The notes below the pieces were generated by a model, which was not told the origin of the DNA, did not search any database, and saw nothing but the letters and a program-made list of their open reading frames with translations. 64,000 nt of DNA from Phycisphaeraceae bacterium (GTDB taxonomy: Bacteria; Planctomycetota; Phycisphaerae; Phycisphaerales; Phycisphaeraceae): positions 1 through 64,000 of the forward strand of contig JADLFV010000108.1 in assembly GCA_020849625.1 (NCBI GenBank), given 5' to 3'. This document shows positions 17,563-25,690 of the stretch, piece by piece. Each line of letters begins with the position of its first letter. The stretch's first letter is position 1. Both the position numbers and the translations under genes were made by a program.

Positions 17563-18510
17563 TCATTGTTCTTGCAGCCCCGCGAACACCGTCGCTTGCT
17601 GAATGGCGCTCGCCCAGGCCTGTTTCAGCGCCTTTTCAAGGGCTAGTGGATCGCTTTCGGGGACCTTCCCGCCTTCCGGAGCCGGTAGCCGCCAAATACG
17701 GAAAAAAAGTTCATCACATCGCGCCAGCGACAGGTATAACCGCCGACTGGACCCTGCCAGTTCCGGATCGGCCGCCGCCGTGTCGGCCCAGGCCAGGTGC
17801 GGGCGGATCAGCCCCATCCGTCCCGGAGCCAGCGGTGACCAGCCCACCCGCTGCACCTGCTCGGTGCTGACCCCCATCGCTTGCAGCACGTGACTGGCGA
17901 TCACCATGTGCATCAGTTCGCCAGGCAACCGGTCGCCCAGCGTCAACTGCTTGAGCAATTCCTTGTCCGCCTGGTCATACACCTGGCGCATTGGGCGCTG
18001 AATGTCAACGAACAGTGCACGTTCCGTCTGCGCCACGCGCTGAGCCACATCGGTGAACTGCCGCAGCTTGGGGCCGACCTCCGCTTTGGGCAACGCCGGC
18101 GGCGACATCACAATCACGCCACCGGGGATCGAGCTGGCCTGCACCGATGGATATTGCCGCACCGCGGCGATCAGGTTCGACAGGTCCAGTTCATATTGCT
18201 CCGCCTCGTGCAGTTGCGCGTCGTTGAGTCCGAAACAGATCACCACCACGCTCGGCTGCGTGCGCTGCATCAGCGGCCGACACCATTCGACGGCGTCACC
18301 GGCCATTGCGCCATCCTTGCCGCCGTTGAAGAAGCGTTGATCGCCGGTCGGATCAAGCGACATCAGGCACGTGGCCGCCGCCTGGCTGAAGAACATCTGC
18401 TGGGTCAGGTCATCGCCCAGAAACAGCACATTTTCGCCGTGCCGCAGCGGACTTTCAGCCTGGGCCGCAGTGCAACAGAGAGCCAGCAGCAGGCAGATCA
18501 GCGATCGCAT
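17563..18510 (-). CDS. Secreted SGNH/GDSL-type hydrolase
   Basis: The 315-aa protein has a signal peptide (MRSLICLLLALCCTAAQA) and SGNH hydrolase blocks: LFLGDDLTQQ takes the place of the GDS block, ICFGLNDAQ is block III with its Asn, and PGELMHMVIASHVLQAMG may hold the catalytic His. The nucleophile Ser of GDSL is replaced by Asp in GDD, so catalysis is uncertain. Such proteins are often esterases acting on acylated polysaccharides. ATG 18510 is supported by the signal peptide and by a TAACCT box 7 bp upstream. Confidence 0.72.
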   Translation of the reverse strand: MRSLICLLLALCCTAAQAESPLRHGENVLFLGDDLTQQMFFSQAAATCLMSLDPTGDQRFFNGGKDGAMAGDAVEWCRPLMQRTQPSVVVICFGLNDAQLHEAEQYELDLSNLIAAVRQYPSVQASSIPGGVIVMSPPALPKAEVGPKLRQFTDVAQRVAQTERALFVDIQRPMRQVYDQADKELLKQLTLGDRLPGELMHMVIASHVLQAMGVSTEQVQRVGWSPLAPGRMGLIRPHLAWADTAAADPELAGSSRRLYLSLARCDELFFRIWRLPAPEGGKVPESDPLALEKALKQAWASAIQQATVFAGLQEQ

Positions 18511-18517
18511 GACCGAT

Positions 18518-18523
18518 AGGTTA
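18518..18523 (-). promoter_or_regulatory. Putative -10 box TAACCT of the SGNH hydrolase gene
   Basis: On the minus strand TAACCT is followed after 7 bp by the ATG at 18510, with no Shine-Dalgarno between. Confidence 0.35.
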
Positions 18524-18590
18524 CCGCGCCATGTCCCTTGCGGCGCACACACCCGTCCCGCCGCGCCCGGGCGGGCGTGCATTTTTTCAC

Positions 18591-18658
18591 ATAGCCCGGC
18601 CATTCTGGCCGGGCCGACGTCCACGCGGGTAAGCGCCCGGCCAGGATGGCCGGGCTAT
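18591..18658. repeat. Double palindrome with GCCCGGCCA core
   Basis: Two 24-bp arms (18591-18614 and 18635-18658) are reverse complements with one mismatch. Each arm is itself a hairpin (GCCCGGCCA/TGGCCGGGC). It lies in the gap between the SGNH gene start and the end of cimA and repeats the architecture seen in lptE. Confidence 0.88.
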
Positions 18659-18712
18659 ATGTCAACACACCAGGTCACGGATGTATTGCGTCGCGCCCAC
18701 GTGCTACGGCCC

Positions 18713-20329
18713 TTAGCTGGGGGTTTCGATCAGGAAGTAGGTGAAGGCATCCGACAGCGCTTCCCAGGAGGCATCTACGATGTTCTCGTTGACTCCGGTC
18801 GTGCTGAAACGTCGGACCACCGATCCCTGGCCGTTCTTCTGCCGCACCGCGAAGTCGATAATGACCCGCACCTTGGCAGCCGACTCGGCCGTGGGGTTGA
18901 CCACCCGCACTTTGTAGTCGGTCAGATGGATACTGCCCAGTTGCGGGTAGTGGGGCTCCAGTCCCTTGCGCAGGGCGCCATCCAGGGCATTGATCGGGCC
19001 GTCACCCTCAGCCACGTGGTGTTCGAGCCGGCCGTTGACGGTCAGCTTCACGATGGCTTCGGTGCCGCAGGGTTCGCCGTTGCGCTTGAGGATCACGCAG
19101 CGGTAGTGGTCCAACTCCCAGAAGCTTCGCCGCTTGCCCAGCACCTCCAGCAGCAGCAGCTCGAAGCTGGCCTCGGCGGCCTCGAACTGGTAGCCGCGGT
19201 TCTCCAGGTCCTGCACGCGCTCCAGCACCATGCGTTGCAGTTTTTTGTCCTCGCTGATGTCGTACTTGCGTCCCAGCATGGCGACCACGTTGCTCGCCCC
19301 GGCCAGCTCGCTGACCAGCACCCGCCGCGTGTTGCCCACCGACTCCGGCGGCACGTGCTCGTAACTGCGTGCCAGCTTCTGCACCGCATGCACGTGCATG
19401 CCGCCCTTGTGAGCAAACGCACTGGTGCCGACGTACGGCTGGTTCGCCTGCAGGTTCAGGTTGGCGATCTCATACACATAGCGCGACAACTCCGTCAGCC
19501 TCATTTCGGCGCCTGAGACTAAACACTCGTGGCCCATTTTCAGTGTCCGATTGGCGACCACCGGGATCAGGTCCCCGGTGCCGCAGCGCTCGCCGATGCC
19601 GTTGATCGTACCCTGCACCTGGACGCAGCCGGCCTCCACTGCCGCCAGGGCGTTGGCCACCGCCACGGCCGAATCATTATGAGGATGCACCGCCAACAGA
19701 CCATCCGTTTTCACTTTCCACTTTTCACTTTTCACTTTCACCTCGTTGACGGCCAGGCTGATCCAGTTGGGTAGCGATCCACCGTTGGTGTCGCACAGCA
19801 CCAGGCGCGTGGCGCCGCCGTCGAGGGCCGCCTGCAGGGTTTGCAGGGCGTAGTCCGGGTTGGCCTTGTAGCCGTCGAAAAAATGTTCCGCGTCGTAGAA
19901 GACCTCCCCCCCGGAACCGTGCTTGGCGCAGAAGGCCACCGACTCGCGGATCATGTCCAGGTTTTCCTGTTCGCTGACGTCCAGCACCTGCTTCACGTGC
20001 AGGTCCCAGGTCTTGCCCACGATGGTGATCACCGGCGTTTTGGCGGCCACCAGCGCTTTCATCCCCGTGTCTTCTTCCGCTTGAACACCCTTGCGCCGCG
20101 TCATGCCGAAGGCGCACAGCTTGGCGTGCTTGAACGTCAGCTTGCCCGCCTCCTCGAAGAACGCGGCATCCTTGGGATTGCTTAAGGGGTAGCCGCCCTC
20201 GATGTAGTCGAAGCCCAGCTCATCGAGCATCTGCGCGATCTTGAGCTTATCGACCAGCGAGAGGTTGAACCCCTCAGCCTGCGTGCCGTCGCGGAGCGTG
20301 GTGTCGTACATTTCGATGCGGCGTGTCAT
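18713..20329 (-). CDS. cimA: (R)-citramalate synthase
   Basis: CimA condenses pyruvate and acetyl-CoA to citramalate, the first step of the threonine-independent route to 2-oxobutyrate and isoleucine. The 538-aa protein has the isopropylmalate-synthase-family start YDTTLRDGTQAEG, a TIM barrel with GERCGTGDL and HPHNDSAVAVANA metal-binding motifs, the SAFAHKGGMHVHA signature, and a C-terminal regulatory domain. The arrangement fits the CimA branch rather than LeuA. Residues about 197-208 (VKVKSEKWKVKT) are encoded by AGTGAAA tandem words in frame. An isoleucine-rich leader attenuator lies upstream, matching the pathway. Confidence 0.93.
   Translation of the reverse strand: MTRRIEMYDTTLRDGTQAEGFNLSLVDKLKIAQMLDELGFDYIEGGYPLSNPKDAAFFEEAGKLTFKHAKLCAFGMTRRKGVQAEEDTGMKALVAAKTPVITIVGKTWDLHVKQVLDVSEQENLDMIRESVAFCAKHGSGGEVFYDAEHFFDGYKANPDYALQTLQAALDGGATRLVLCDTNGGSLPNWISLAVNEVKVKSEKWKVKTDGLLAVHPHNDSAVAVANALAAVEAGCVQVQGTINGIGERCGTGDLIPVVANRTLKMGHECLVSGAEMRLTELSRYVYEIANLNLQANQPYVGTSAFAHKGGMHVHAVQKLARSYEHVPPESVGNTRRVLVSELAGASNVVAMLGRKYDISEDKKLQRMVLERVQDLENRGYQFEAAEASFELLLLEVLGKRRSFWELDHYRCVILKRNGEPCGTEAIVKLTVNGRLEHHVAEGDGPINALDGALRKGLEPHYPQLGSIHLTDYKVRVVNPTAESAAKVRVIIDFAVRQKNGQGSVVRRFSTTGVNENIVDASWEALSDAFTYFLIETPS
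19708..19742 (-). repeat. AGTGAAA tandem words inserted in frame inside cimA
   Basis: The plus strand reads TTTTCACTTTCCACTTTTCA and continues with two more words. It is the same heptamer as the element at 9505. It encodes alternating Lys/Val/Glu/Ser/Trp (residues about 197-208) in a loop before the HPHND motif, and the frame is preserved. Confidence 0.85.
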
Positions 20330-20340
20330 GGGTAAGTCCA

Positions 20341-20441
20341 GTGAGTAGGGAGTAGGCAGTCGGCAGTAGGGGGGATTCGTTCTTTTCTTGTGTCTTGGGC
20401 AGCAGACCCTATTGCCTACTGCCTACTCCCTATTGCCTAAT
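20341..20441. repeat. Inverted tandem-word element (GGAGTAGGCAGTA word) in the cimA leader
   Basis: The left arm (20341-20370) reads GTAGGGAGTAGGCAGT; the right arm (20407-20441) is the complement built of ACTGCCTACTCCCTATT. It lies between the attenuator terminator and the cimA start, so any readthrough mRNA carries the hairpin 11 bases before the cimA ATG. A single arm of the same word occurs at 28511. Confidence 0.85.
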
Positions 20442-20442
20442 T

Positions 20443-20466
20443 AAAAAACCCCGCCTCGCGGCAGGG
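20443..20466 (-). terminator. Attenuator terminator upstream of cimA
   Basis: On the minus strand CCCTGCC (20466-20460), loop GCGA, GGCGGGG (20455-20449) and six T (20448-20443) form an intrinsic terminator. Its 5' arm plus two bases, CCCTGCCGC, is perfectly complementary to GCGGCAGGG at 20510-20502, which directly follows the leader stop: a mutually exclusive antiterminator. The leader start region (20564-20550) can in turn pair with 20509-20495, completing a classical 1:2, 2:3, 3:4 set. Confidence 0.85.
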
Positions 20467-20510
20467 TGGTCAGCTTCCTTGGGTTTCCAGTGGATGGCCG
20501 GCCCTGCCGC

Positions 20511-20564
20511 TTAATGCGTGGGAATCTCGATAATCGCGATGATGGCGATGGCGAGGTTGGCCAT
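20511..20564 (-). CDS. Isoleucine-rich leader peptide of the cimA attenuator
   Basis: The 17-residue reading frame MANLAIAIIAIIEIPTH contains six Ile codons (residues 6, 8, 9, 11, 12 and 14) in a nine-residue span. It is followed at once by an antiterminator arm and then by a terminator, the arrangement of the ilv and his leader peptides. When charged tRNA-Ile is scarce, stalling at the Ile codons would free the antiterminator and let cimA be transcribed. A promoter (TATACT) lies 10 bp before its ATG. No other role is likely for so short a frame. Confidence 0.85.
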   Translation of the reverse strand: MANLAIAIIAIIEIPTH

Positions 20565-20574
20565 AAGTTCCACA

Positions 20575-20602
20575 AGTATAGTCGGCCTTCCAATCGGGGC
20601 AA
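20575..20602 (-). promoter_or_regulatory. Promoter of the cimA leader
   Basis: On the minus strand TTGCCC (20602-20597) and TATACT (20580-20575) are 16 bp apart. Transcription would begin very close to the leader-peptide ATG at 20564. Confidence 0.65.
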
Positions 20603-20627
20603 GTTTAGCCGGACAGTTTGCGGCCGC

Positions 20628-21917
20628 TCATTTCTCCTGCAAAGCGTCGGCCGACCGGGGCTGATCCACCAGGGCACGGATCATCCAGTCGCCGGTCGGG
20701 CTGCTGCCCATCCGGCCGGGCAGACCCGTGCGGCTGTCACCGTCCATCTGGTCGTCGTGGCTGACGTACACCCCCTTGGTGGCGGTGGCGTTGAAGCCGA
20801 AGACCACCATGAAATGCGGGGGCACCTGCGTCGGCTCCAAGGGCAATCTCACCCAGTGCTCCGCACCGCGCTGGAAGCTGGCATAGGGCAGATCGAACTG
20901 CCGGATCACCTGCCCCTGCTCGTCGCACAGCCAGACCTGAAAGTTCTCCTTCGGCGGCTGCGGCATCCCATAGCGACTGGCGAAGATCGCCACATCGGTC
21001 AGGTACCACGAATCGCCCACCACATCAAAACTTACCGCGTGTCCCGAGCCGGCGATCGATCGCTTGCCGGCTGCCTGGCCGTCATCGTGCTTCAACTCCT
21101 CGCCTTTGCCCGACAAGTCCTTGCGATTGACCGTGCGAGCGGCAAACCCGCTGCGCGGCTGCTTGAAGACCAGCACCTGCTCGGCGCTGTTCCACCAGTC
21201 TTCGATCGCATGGCCGCCGTGCACGTTCAACAGCGCAGCCCGCAGCGCCGCGCCGGGATCCTGCGGATCCAACTGCGCCTGATCCCATGCGGCAAACAGT
21301 GGGGCGATCTGTTCGTCGCCGATGATCTGCATCAGTTCGAGCCACATCTTTGCAGCTCGGGCCCGATCGTTGAGCTGAGGAAATTGCAGTTGCCGATTCA
21401 ACCGCTGCATGCCCTCGCTGCGATAGTCGTACGGCTGCGGCCAAAGCTCCTGCCCGGCCTGCTCATACACGATGTCCACCAGGCGGCTTCCCAGGTAATG
21501 CGCCCAAGCCTCAGCCGCATCGGTCGTTTGCCAACTGTGGTCGCGGATCAAACGGTATTGAGCGATGTGGGCGGTCTCGTGGCAGAAGCCGTAGATGGTG
21601 AACACGCCGCTGATCGGCGAGGGGCGCAGCTTGTCTTCCGCGGGTAGGTCCAGGAAAAAGCAGCGATCGCCGTCGGTGTAGAGGCGCAGCGGCCGTTTGG
21701 GATCGACGCTGACGCGAATGCTGACGCTGTCGGGCATGTCGAAGCCGAACTGCTCACCCGCCGCCTTCCGCGCCAGGCTCGCGGTGCGTGCGATGGCTGC
21801 GGCATAGGCCTCGCCGATGCCGTCGTACTCCACCACCGCACCGTCCGTGCGATAGACCTGTGAATCCGCCAGCACCGGTCCGGTCATCAGCAGGACAAGC
21901 AACGCTCGTAAGCACAT
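20628..21917 (-). CDS. Secreted protein with HExxH zincin-like motif
   Basis: The 429-aa protein has a signal peptide (MCLRALLVLLMTGPVLADS) and the motif GFCHETAHIAQYR, an HExxH zinc site, with AEAWAHYLGSRL about 20 residues on as a possible third ligand region. This suggests a gluzincin-like metallopeptidase fold. The C-terminal third (DVVGDSWYLTDVAIFASRYG) looks like a beta-sandwich module. ATG 21917 is preceded by AAAGGGGG. Substrate unknown; the longer frame to 22139 has no support. It could be an inactive homologue. Confidence 0.68.
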   Translation of the reverse strand: MCLRALLVLLMTGPVLADSQVYRTDGAVVEYDGIGEAYAAAIARTASLARKAAGEQFGFDMPDSVSIRVSVDPKRPLRLYTDGDRCFFLDLPAEDKLRPSPISGVFTIYGFCHETAHIAQYRLIRDHSWQTTDAAEAWAHYLGSRLVDIVYEQAGQELWPQPYDYRSEGMQRLNRQLQFPQLNDRARAAKMWLELMQIIGDEQIAPLFAAWDQAQLDPQDPGAALRAALLNVHGGHAIEDWWNSAEQVLVFKQPRSGFAARTVNRKDLSGKGEELKHDDGQAAGKRSIAGSGHAVSFDVVGDSWYLTDVAIFASRYGMPQPPKENFQVWLCDEQGQVIRQFDLPYASFQRGAEHWVRLPLEPTQVPPHFMVVFGFNATATKGVYVSHDDQMDGDSRTGLPGRMGSSPTGDWMIRALVDQPRSADALQEK

Positions 21918-21997
21918 GTTTTGCCCCCTTTCCGTGGATCGTCTGCTTTTAAGACGCTCGCCGAGCCGTGTTGTTCCACCCATCGTAACATGGTGGC

Positions 21998-22173
21998 GTG
22001 ACGACCCGGGTATCCACTTCGCCGCCGCCTGAGACGCCGCTGCCCTCCCTCGACCCGCACTGCGACGCGGCCGGGGCCATCGATCAGGACTACTACTGCT
22101 TCGGCTGCGGCTGATCAGTTGCGATGTCGAACGGGCCATGAGCCGGGTCTATCCCGACGGGAACCAGGCTCCG
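21998..22173 (+). pseudogene. Possible gene remnant ending in a CFGCG motif
   Basis: A GTG-started frame (21998-22114) of 38 codons ends in DQDYYCFGCG; a shift of one base would continue as ISCDVERAMSRVYPDGNQAP before meeting the word repeat at 22179. The Cys motif resembles small zinc-binding proteins, but no family is recognised. The rest of the 440-bp gap between 21917 and the helicase holds only the repeat and the helicase promoter. Confidence 0.25.
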
Positions 22174-22178
22174 TGGAT

Positions 22179-22304
22179 GAACACGGATAAACGCAGATAA
22201 GAAACAAACATTTCCTGCATTTCATCTGCGTTCATCCGCGTCTCATCGGCGTTCCTCCGCGTGCTCTGCCTTGCCTTCCTCCGCATCCTTTGCGTCTCCG
22301 CGGT
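22179..22304. repeat. Inverted tandem-word element (ACGCAGATAAACG word), compound right arm
   Basis: The left arm (22179-22200) carries CACGGATAAACGCAGATAA; the right arm (22223-22304) starts with the complement CATCTGCGTTCATCCGCG and continues into a second word, CCTCCGCATCCTTTGCGTC, whose partner is not visible here. The first word is shared with the inner arms at 52923-53019. Confidence 0.8.
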
Positions 22305-22344
22305 TCAAATTCTTTTCGATTTCAGGCCTGCCCCCGCAATGCTC

Positions 22345-22350
22345 TACAAT
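22345..22350 (+). promoter_or_regulatory. Putative -10 box TACAAT of the DinG-like gene
   Basis: TACAAT ends 6 bp before the GTG at 22357. It supports that GTG, rather than ATG 22339 which overlaps the box, as a leaderless start. Confidence 0.45.
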
Positions 22351-22356
22351 ATCCCC

Positions 22357-24441
22357 GTGACGTTCGATCCATTGCACATTCTCTCGCCGCAAGGTCCGAT
22401 CGCCCGGCGGCTGGGCGAGCGCTACGAGCATCGGCCGCAGCAGGACGCGATGGTCGAGGCGGTGCGCTCGGCGTTCAATTCAGGTGACACGCTGCTGGTC
22501 GAGGCGGGCACCGGCGTCGGCAAGTCGTTCGCCTACCTGTTGCCGGCCATCGACATGGTGGTGCGCCAGCGCGACGATCTGGACAAGCGCAAACGTGTGG
22601 TCATCGCCACGCACACCATCGCCCTGCAGGAGCAACTGATTCAGAAGGACGTTCCGCTGCTGAACGCGGTGGCGGGCGAAGAGTTCACAGCCGTGCTGGT
22701 CAAGGGGCGCGGCAACTATCTTTCCAAGCGCCGTGCCCAGCGGGCATGGGACCGTCAGGCGACGCTCTACAACGACTCGGCCGCTATGCAATCGCTGGAG
22801 CGCGTGCTGGAGTGGGCCCGCACCACCAATGACGGCTCACAGGCCACCTTGCCGCAGTTGGGACTTCCGGGGGCGCAGGTGTGGTCGGACGTGCAGTCGG
22901 ATTCCGAGGACTGCATGGGCCGCAAGTGTCCGCACTACAAGACGTGTTTTTACCAGAGCGCCCGGCGGCGAATGGAGCATGCGGACATCCTGGTGGTCAA
23001 TCACGCCTTGTTCTTCGCTGATCTGGCCATGCGCAAGGATGGCTACGCTGTGCTGCCGCCGTACCACGCGGTGGTGCTGGACGAAGCGCAGCACATCGAG
23101 GACGTGGCCAGCGAATACTTCGGCCTGAGCGTCTCGCGCTACCAGGTGTTTCACCTGCTGTCGCGCCTGATCAATCGCCGTGGCCAGGGCGTGCTGCCGG
23201 CGGTTACAATTCCGGGGGCGGCGGGTAAAAATCAGGTCGATCCGGGCCTGGTCAGTCGCGCCGCCCAGGCGGTGCACGACGCCCACGCGGCGGCCGAGGT
23301 GTTCTTCGATCTTCTGCTCGACTGGCAGCAGCGCCTCGGCCGCGACAACGGCCGGGTCGAGGATGCCAACATCATCGACAACGAACTGTCCCCGCTGCTG
23401 CGCGATCTGTCACTGCTGCTGAAGCGCGTGGCGGAGAAGCTGGAGAGCGAGGACGACCGCTTGGAGCTGCGCGGCTACGGCGATCGCGCCATGGGCATCG
23501 CGCTGGCGGTCGAGGCGTTGCTCAAACAGGATCAGCCCGACAGCGTGTACTGGCTGGAGGTCACGCCCGCCCGTGGTGGTCGGCCGCCGCGCATCACCTG
23601 GCAGTGCTCGCCCATCGAGGTCGCTGCCGCCCTGCGCGAACGATTGTTCGCCGCCCGCACGATCCACGATGAGCCGATGCCCGTGGTGCTCACTTCCGCC
23701 ACGCTGGCCACCGGTGACGGCGAGAAGGCATTCGGGCACCTGATCAGCCGGCTCGGTTGCGATCAGGCCCGCACGTTGCGCCTCGGTTCGCCGTTCGATT
23801 ACACCCGACAGGTGACGCTGCACGTCGATGCGAGCATGCCCGATCCGAAAGACGACAAGAACTTCCAGCGCCTGGCACCGCGCGTGCTCGAGCAGATCAT
23901 CGCCACCGACGGCGGTGCGTTCGTGCTGTTCACCAGCTACGGCCTGCTGCGCCGCATGGCGGAGTGGTTAGGGCCCAAACTCCAGCAGCGCGGCATGCCC
24001 ATGCTCGTGCAGGGCGATGGCGCGCAACGCTCGCAGCTTCTGGAGCTCTTCCGGGGTGATCCGCATCAGCGCAGCGTGCTGCTGGGCACCGACAGCTTCT
24101 GGCAGGGCGTGGACGTGCAGGGCAATGCTCTGCGCAACGTGATTATCACACGGCTGCCTTTCGCTGTGCCGGATCGTCCGCTGATCGAAGCCCGCATGCA
24201 GCGCATCGAAGCCCGCGGCGAAAGCTCGTTCATGCAGTATTCGCTGCCGGAGGCGATATTGAAATTCAAGCAGGGTTTCGGCAGGCTGATCCGCTCGAAA
24301 CAGGACACCGGCCGCGTGGTGGTGCTCGATCCGCGCATCGTCACCAAGCCCTACGGCCGGCGCTTCATCGCCGCGCTGCCGCAGATCCCGCTGGTGAATC
24401 TGTCAGCCGAAACCGTCTGTCCAGTTGACGCTCAGCATTGA
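22357..24441 (+). CDS. dinG: DinG-type ATP-dependent DNA helicase
   Basis: The 694-aa superfamily 2 helicase resembles DinG/XPD enzymes that unwind R-loops and damaged DNA 5' to 3'. Visible motifs are Walker A VEAGTGVGKSFAYLLP, motif Ia TIALQEQLI, DEAQ box VVLDEAQHIEDV, and the C-terminal GTDSFWQGVDVQG and FGRLIRSKQDTG. An iron-sulfur cluster region fits CMGRKCPHYKTCFYQSARR, giving three visible Cys in this stretch. GTG 22357 is chosen by its TACAAT box; ATG 22339 is possible. The longer frame upstream is encoded by a word repeat and is not believable. Confidence 0.88.
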   Translation: MTFDPLHILSPQGPIARRLGERYEHRPQQDAMVEAVRSAFNSGDTLLVEAGTGVGKSFAYLLPAIDMVVRQRDDLDKRKRVVIATHTIALQEQLIQKDVPLLNAVAGEEFTAVLVKGRGNYLSKRRAQRAWDRQATLYNDSAAMQSLERVLEWARTTNDGSQATLPQLGLPGAQVWSDVQSDSEDCMGRKCPHYKTCFYQSARRRMEHADILVVNHALFFADLAMRKDGYAVLPPYHAVVLDEAQHIEDVASEYFGLSVSRYQVFHLLSRLINRRGQGVLPAVTIPGAAGKNQVDPGLVSRAAQAVHDAHAAAEVFFDLLLDWQQRLGRDNGRVEDANIIDNELSPLLRDLSLLLKRVAEKLESEDDRLELRGYGDRAMGIALAVEALLKQDQPDSVYWLEVTPARGGRPPRITWQCSPIEVAAALRERLFAARTIHDEPMPVVLTSATLATGDGEKAFGHLISRLGCDQARTLRLGSPFDYTRQVTLHVDASMPDPKDDKNFQRLAPRVLEQIIATDGGAFVLFTSYGLLRRMAEWLGPKLQQRGMPMLVQGDGAQRSQLLELFRGDPHQRSVLLGTDSFWQGVDVQGNALRNVIITRLPFAVPDRPLIEARMQRIEARGESSFMQYSLPEAILKFKQGFGRLIRSKQDTGRVVVLDPRIVTKPYGRRFIAALPQIPLVNLSAETVCPVDAQH

Positions 24442-24469
24442 TCGTTCACCTCAAGTCAGGAGCCTTTTC

Positions 24470-25678
24470 ATGAAACTCAATCTGCTGCTCGCGTGTGTGA
24501 TGGTATGCAGCGCATCGGTTGCGGCCGCTGCTGCGACGTTTGACTCGCAGACCACGCAGTTCAACGGCATCACCGTGCCGGGCCAGGTCATCGCCCACAT
24601 GCCCGCCAAAGACAAGGTGTTCTTCGGCTCACCCGCCATCGCCGTGCTGCCCGACGGCGGCTACGTGATCTCGCACAACCTGGCCGGGCCCAACCGTCCG
24701 CTGCCCAGCGAAACCTGGGTTTATCGATCGGACGATCGCGGCCAGAACTGGCAGAAGATCGCAACAATTCCCATGTACTGGACCACACTGTTCGTCCATC
24801 GCGGCGATCTGTATGCCATCGGCACCAGCGACACCTATGGCAACTGGGTCATCTGCAAGTCCACCGACGGCGGCGTAACCTGGACGACGCCCACCGATGA
24901 GCATCACGGCCTGCTGCGGCCCGGTGATCCCGACAAGGTCGGCTATCACACCGGCTCGGTCCCGGTCGTCGTCCATGGTGGACGCATCTGGCGGGCCCTG
25001 GAAGACAACGGCACAGGAGGCCCCTGGCCCGATCACTTCAGGGCCGGGGTATGCAGCGCACCGGAAGATGCCGACCTGCTCGAGGCCGGCAACTGGACCT
25101 TCAGCAACATGATGGAAAAGGACGTCAACTGGCTGCCCAATGCCGGCTTCCTCGGCTGGCTGGAGGGCAACATGGTGGTCGACCCCGACGGCAACGTCGT
25201 CAACGTGTTGCGCGTCGATACTGATAACGGCCAACCGGAGAAAGCCGCCATCATGCGCGTGCAGGACCCCGGCACCGTCACTTTCAATTCCGGGGGCGAC
25301 ATCATCGACATGCCCGGCGGCGGCAAGCTGTTCACCATCCGCTTCAACGAAAGCACGCAAAGCTACTGGACGCTGGCCAACATCATCACCGACGAAAATT
25401 ACGATCCCAACGTCAAGGCCAACCGCATCCGCGACATCCTCGCTCTGCTGGAATCCAAGGACCTGCGCCGTTGGGAGATTCGCCGCGAGCTGCTCAAGGA
25501 CACTTCCGACGTCAAGAACATCGGCTTCCACTATTCCAACTGGCACTTCGACGGCCGCGACATCATCGGCGTCGCCCGCACCGCTTACCCCGATGGCGAA
25601 GGCGGAGCCGCCCGCTATCACGACGCCAACTTCTTCAACTTCTATCGCTTCCCCAACGTGATCCCCGCCGCTGAGTAA
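24470..25678 (+). CDS. Secreted BNR/sialidase-like beta-propeller protein
   Basis: The 402-aa product has a signal peptide (LLLACVMVCSASVAAAAA) and a predicted six-bladed propeller with Asp-box motifs SDDRGQNW and STDGGVTW. Proteins of this type are sialidase-like or other exo-glycosidases that act on exported or extracellular glycans. A Shine-Dalgarno (CAGGAG) precedes ATG 24470. It is a tandem paralogue of the next gene, 12 bp downstream; both share TTQFNGITVPG-like openings and a closing GVARTAYPDG segment. The catalytic residues of true sialidases cannot be identified with certainty. Confidence 0.78.
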   Translation: MKLNLLLACVMVCSASVAAAAATFDSQTTQFNGITVPGQVIAHMPAKDKVFFGSPAIAVLPDGGYVISHNLAGPNRPLPSETWVYRSDDRGQNWQKIATIPMYWTTLFVHRGDLYAIGTSDTYGNWVICKSTDGGVTWTTPTDEHHGLLRPGDPDKVGYHTGSVPVVVHGGRIWRALEDNGTGGPWPDHFRAGVCSAPEDADLLEAGNWTFSNMMEKDVNWLPNAGFLGWLEGNMVVDPDGNVVNVLRVDTDNGQPEKAAIMRVQDPGTVTFNSGGDIIDMPGGGKLFTIRFNESTQSYWTLANIITDENYDPNVKANRIRDILALLESKDLRRWEIRRELLKDTSDVKNIGFHYSNWHFDGRDIIGVARTAYPDGEGGAARYHDANFFNFYRFPNVIPAAE

Positions 25679-25690
25679 GGAAGGCCTCAC

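Noticed and set aside
20441-20677. Minus-strand frame of 78 codons across the cimA leader
   Set aside because: It overlaps the attenuator in another frame and shows no protein-like features; the 17-codon leader explains the region.
22261-22356. Upstream extension of the DinG-like gene to 22261
   Set aside because: The extra residues are encoded by the word repeat, and a TACAAT box at 22345 fits a start at 22357.
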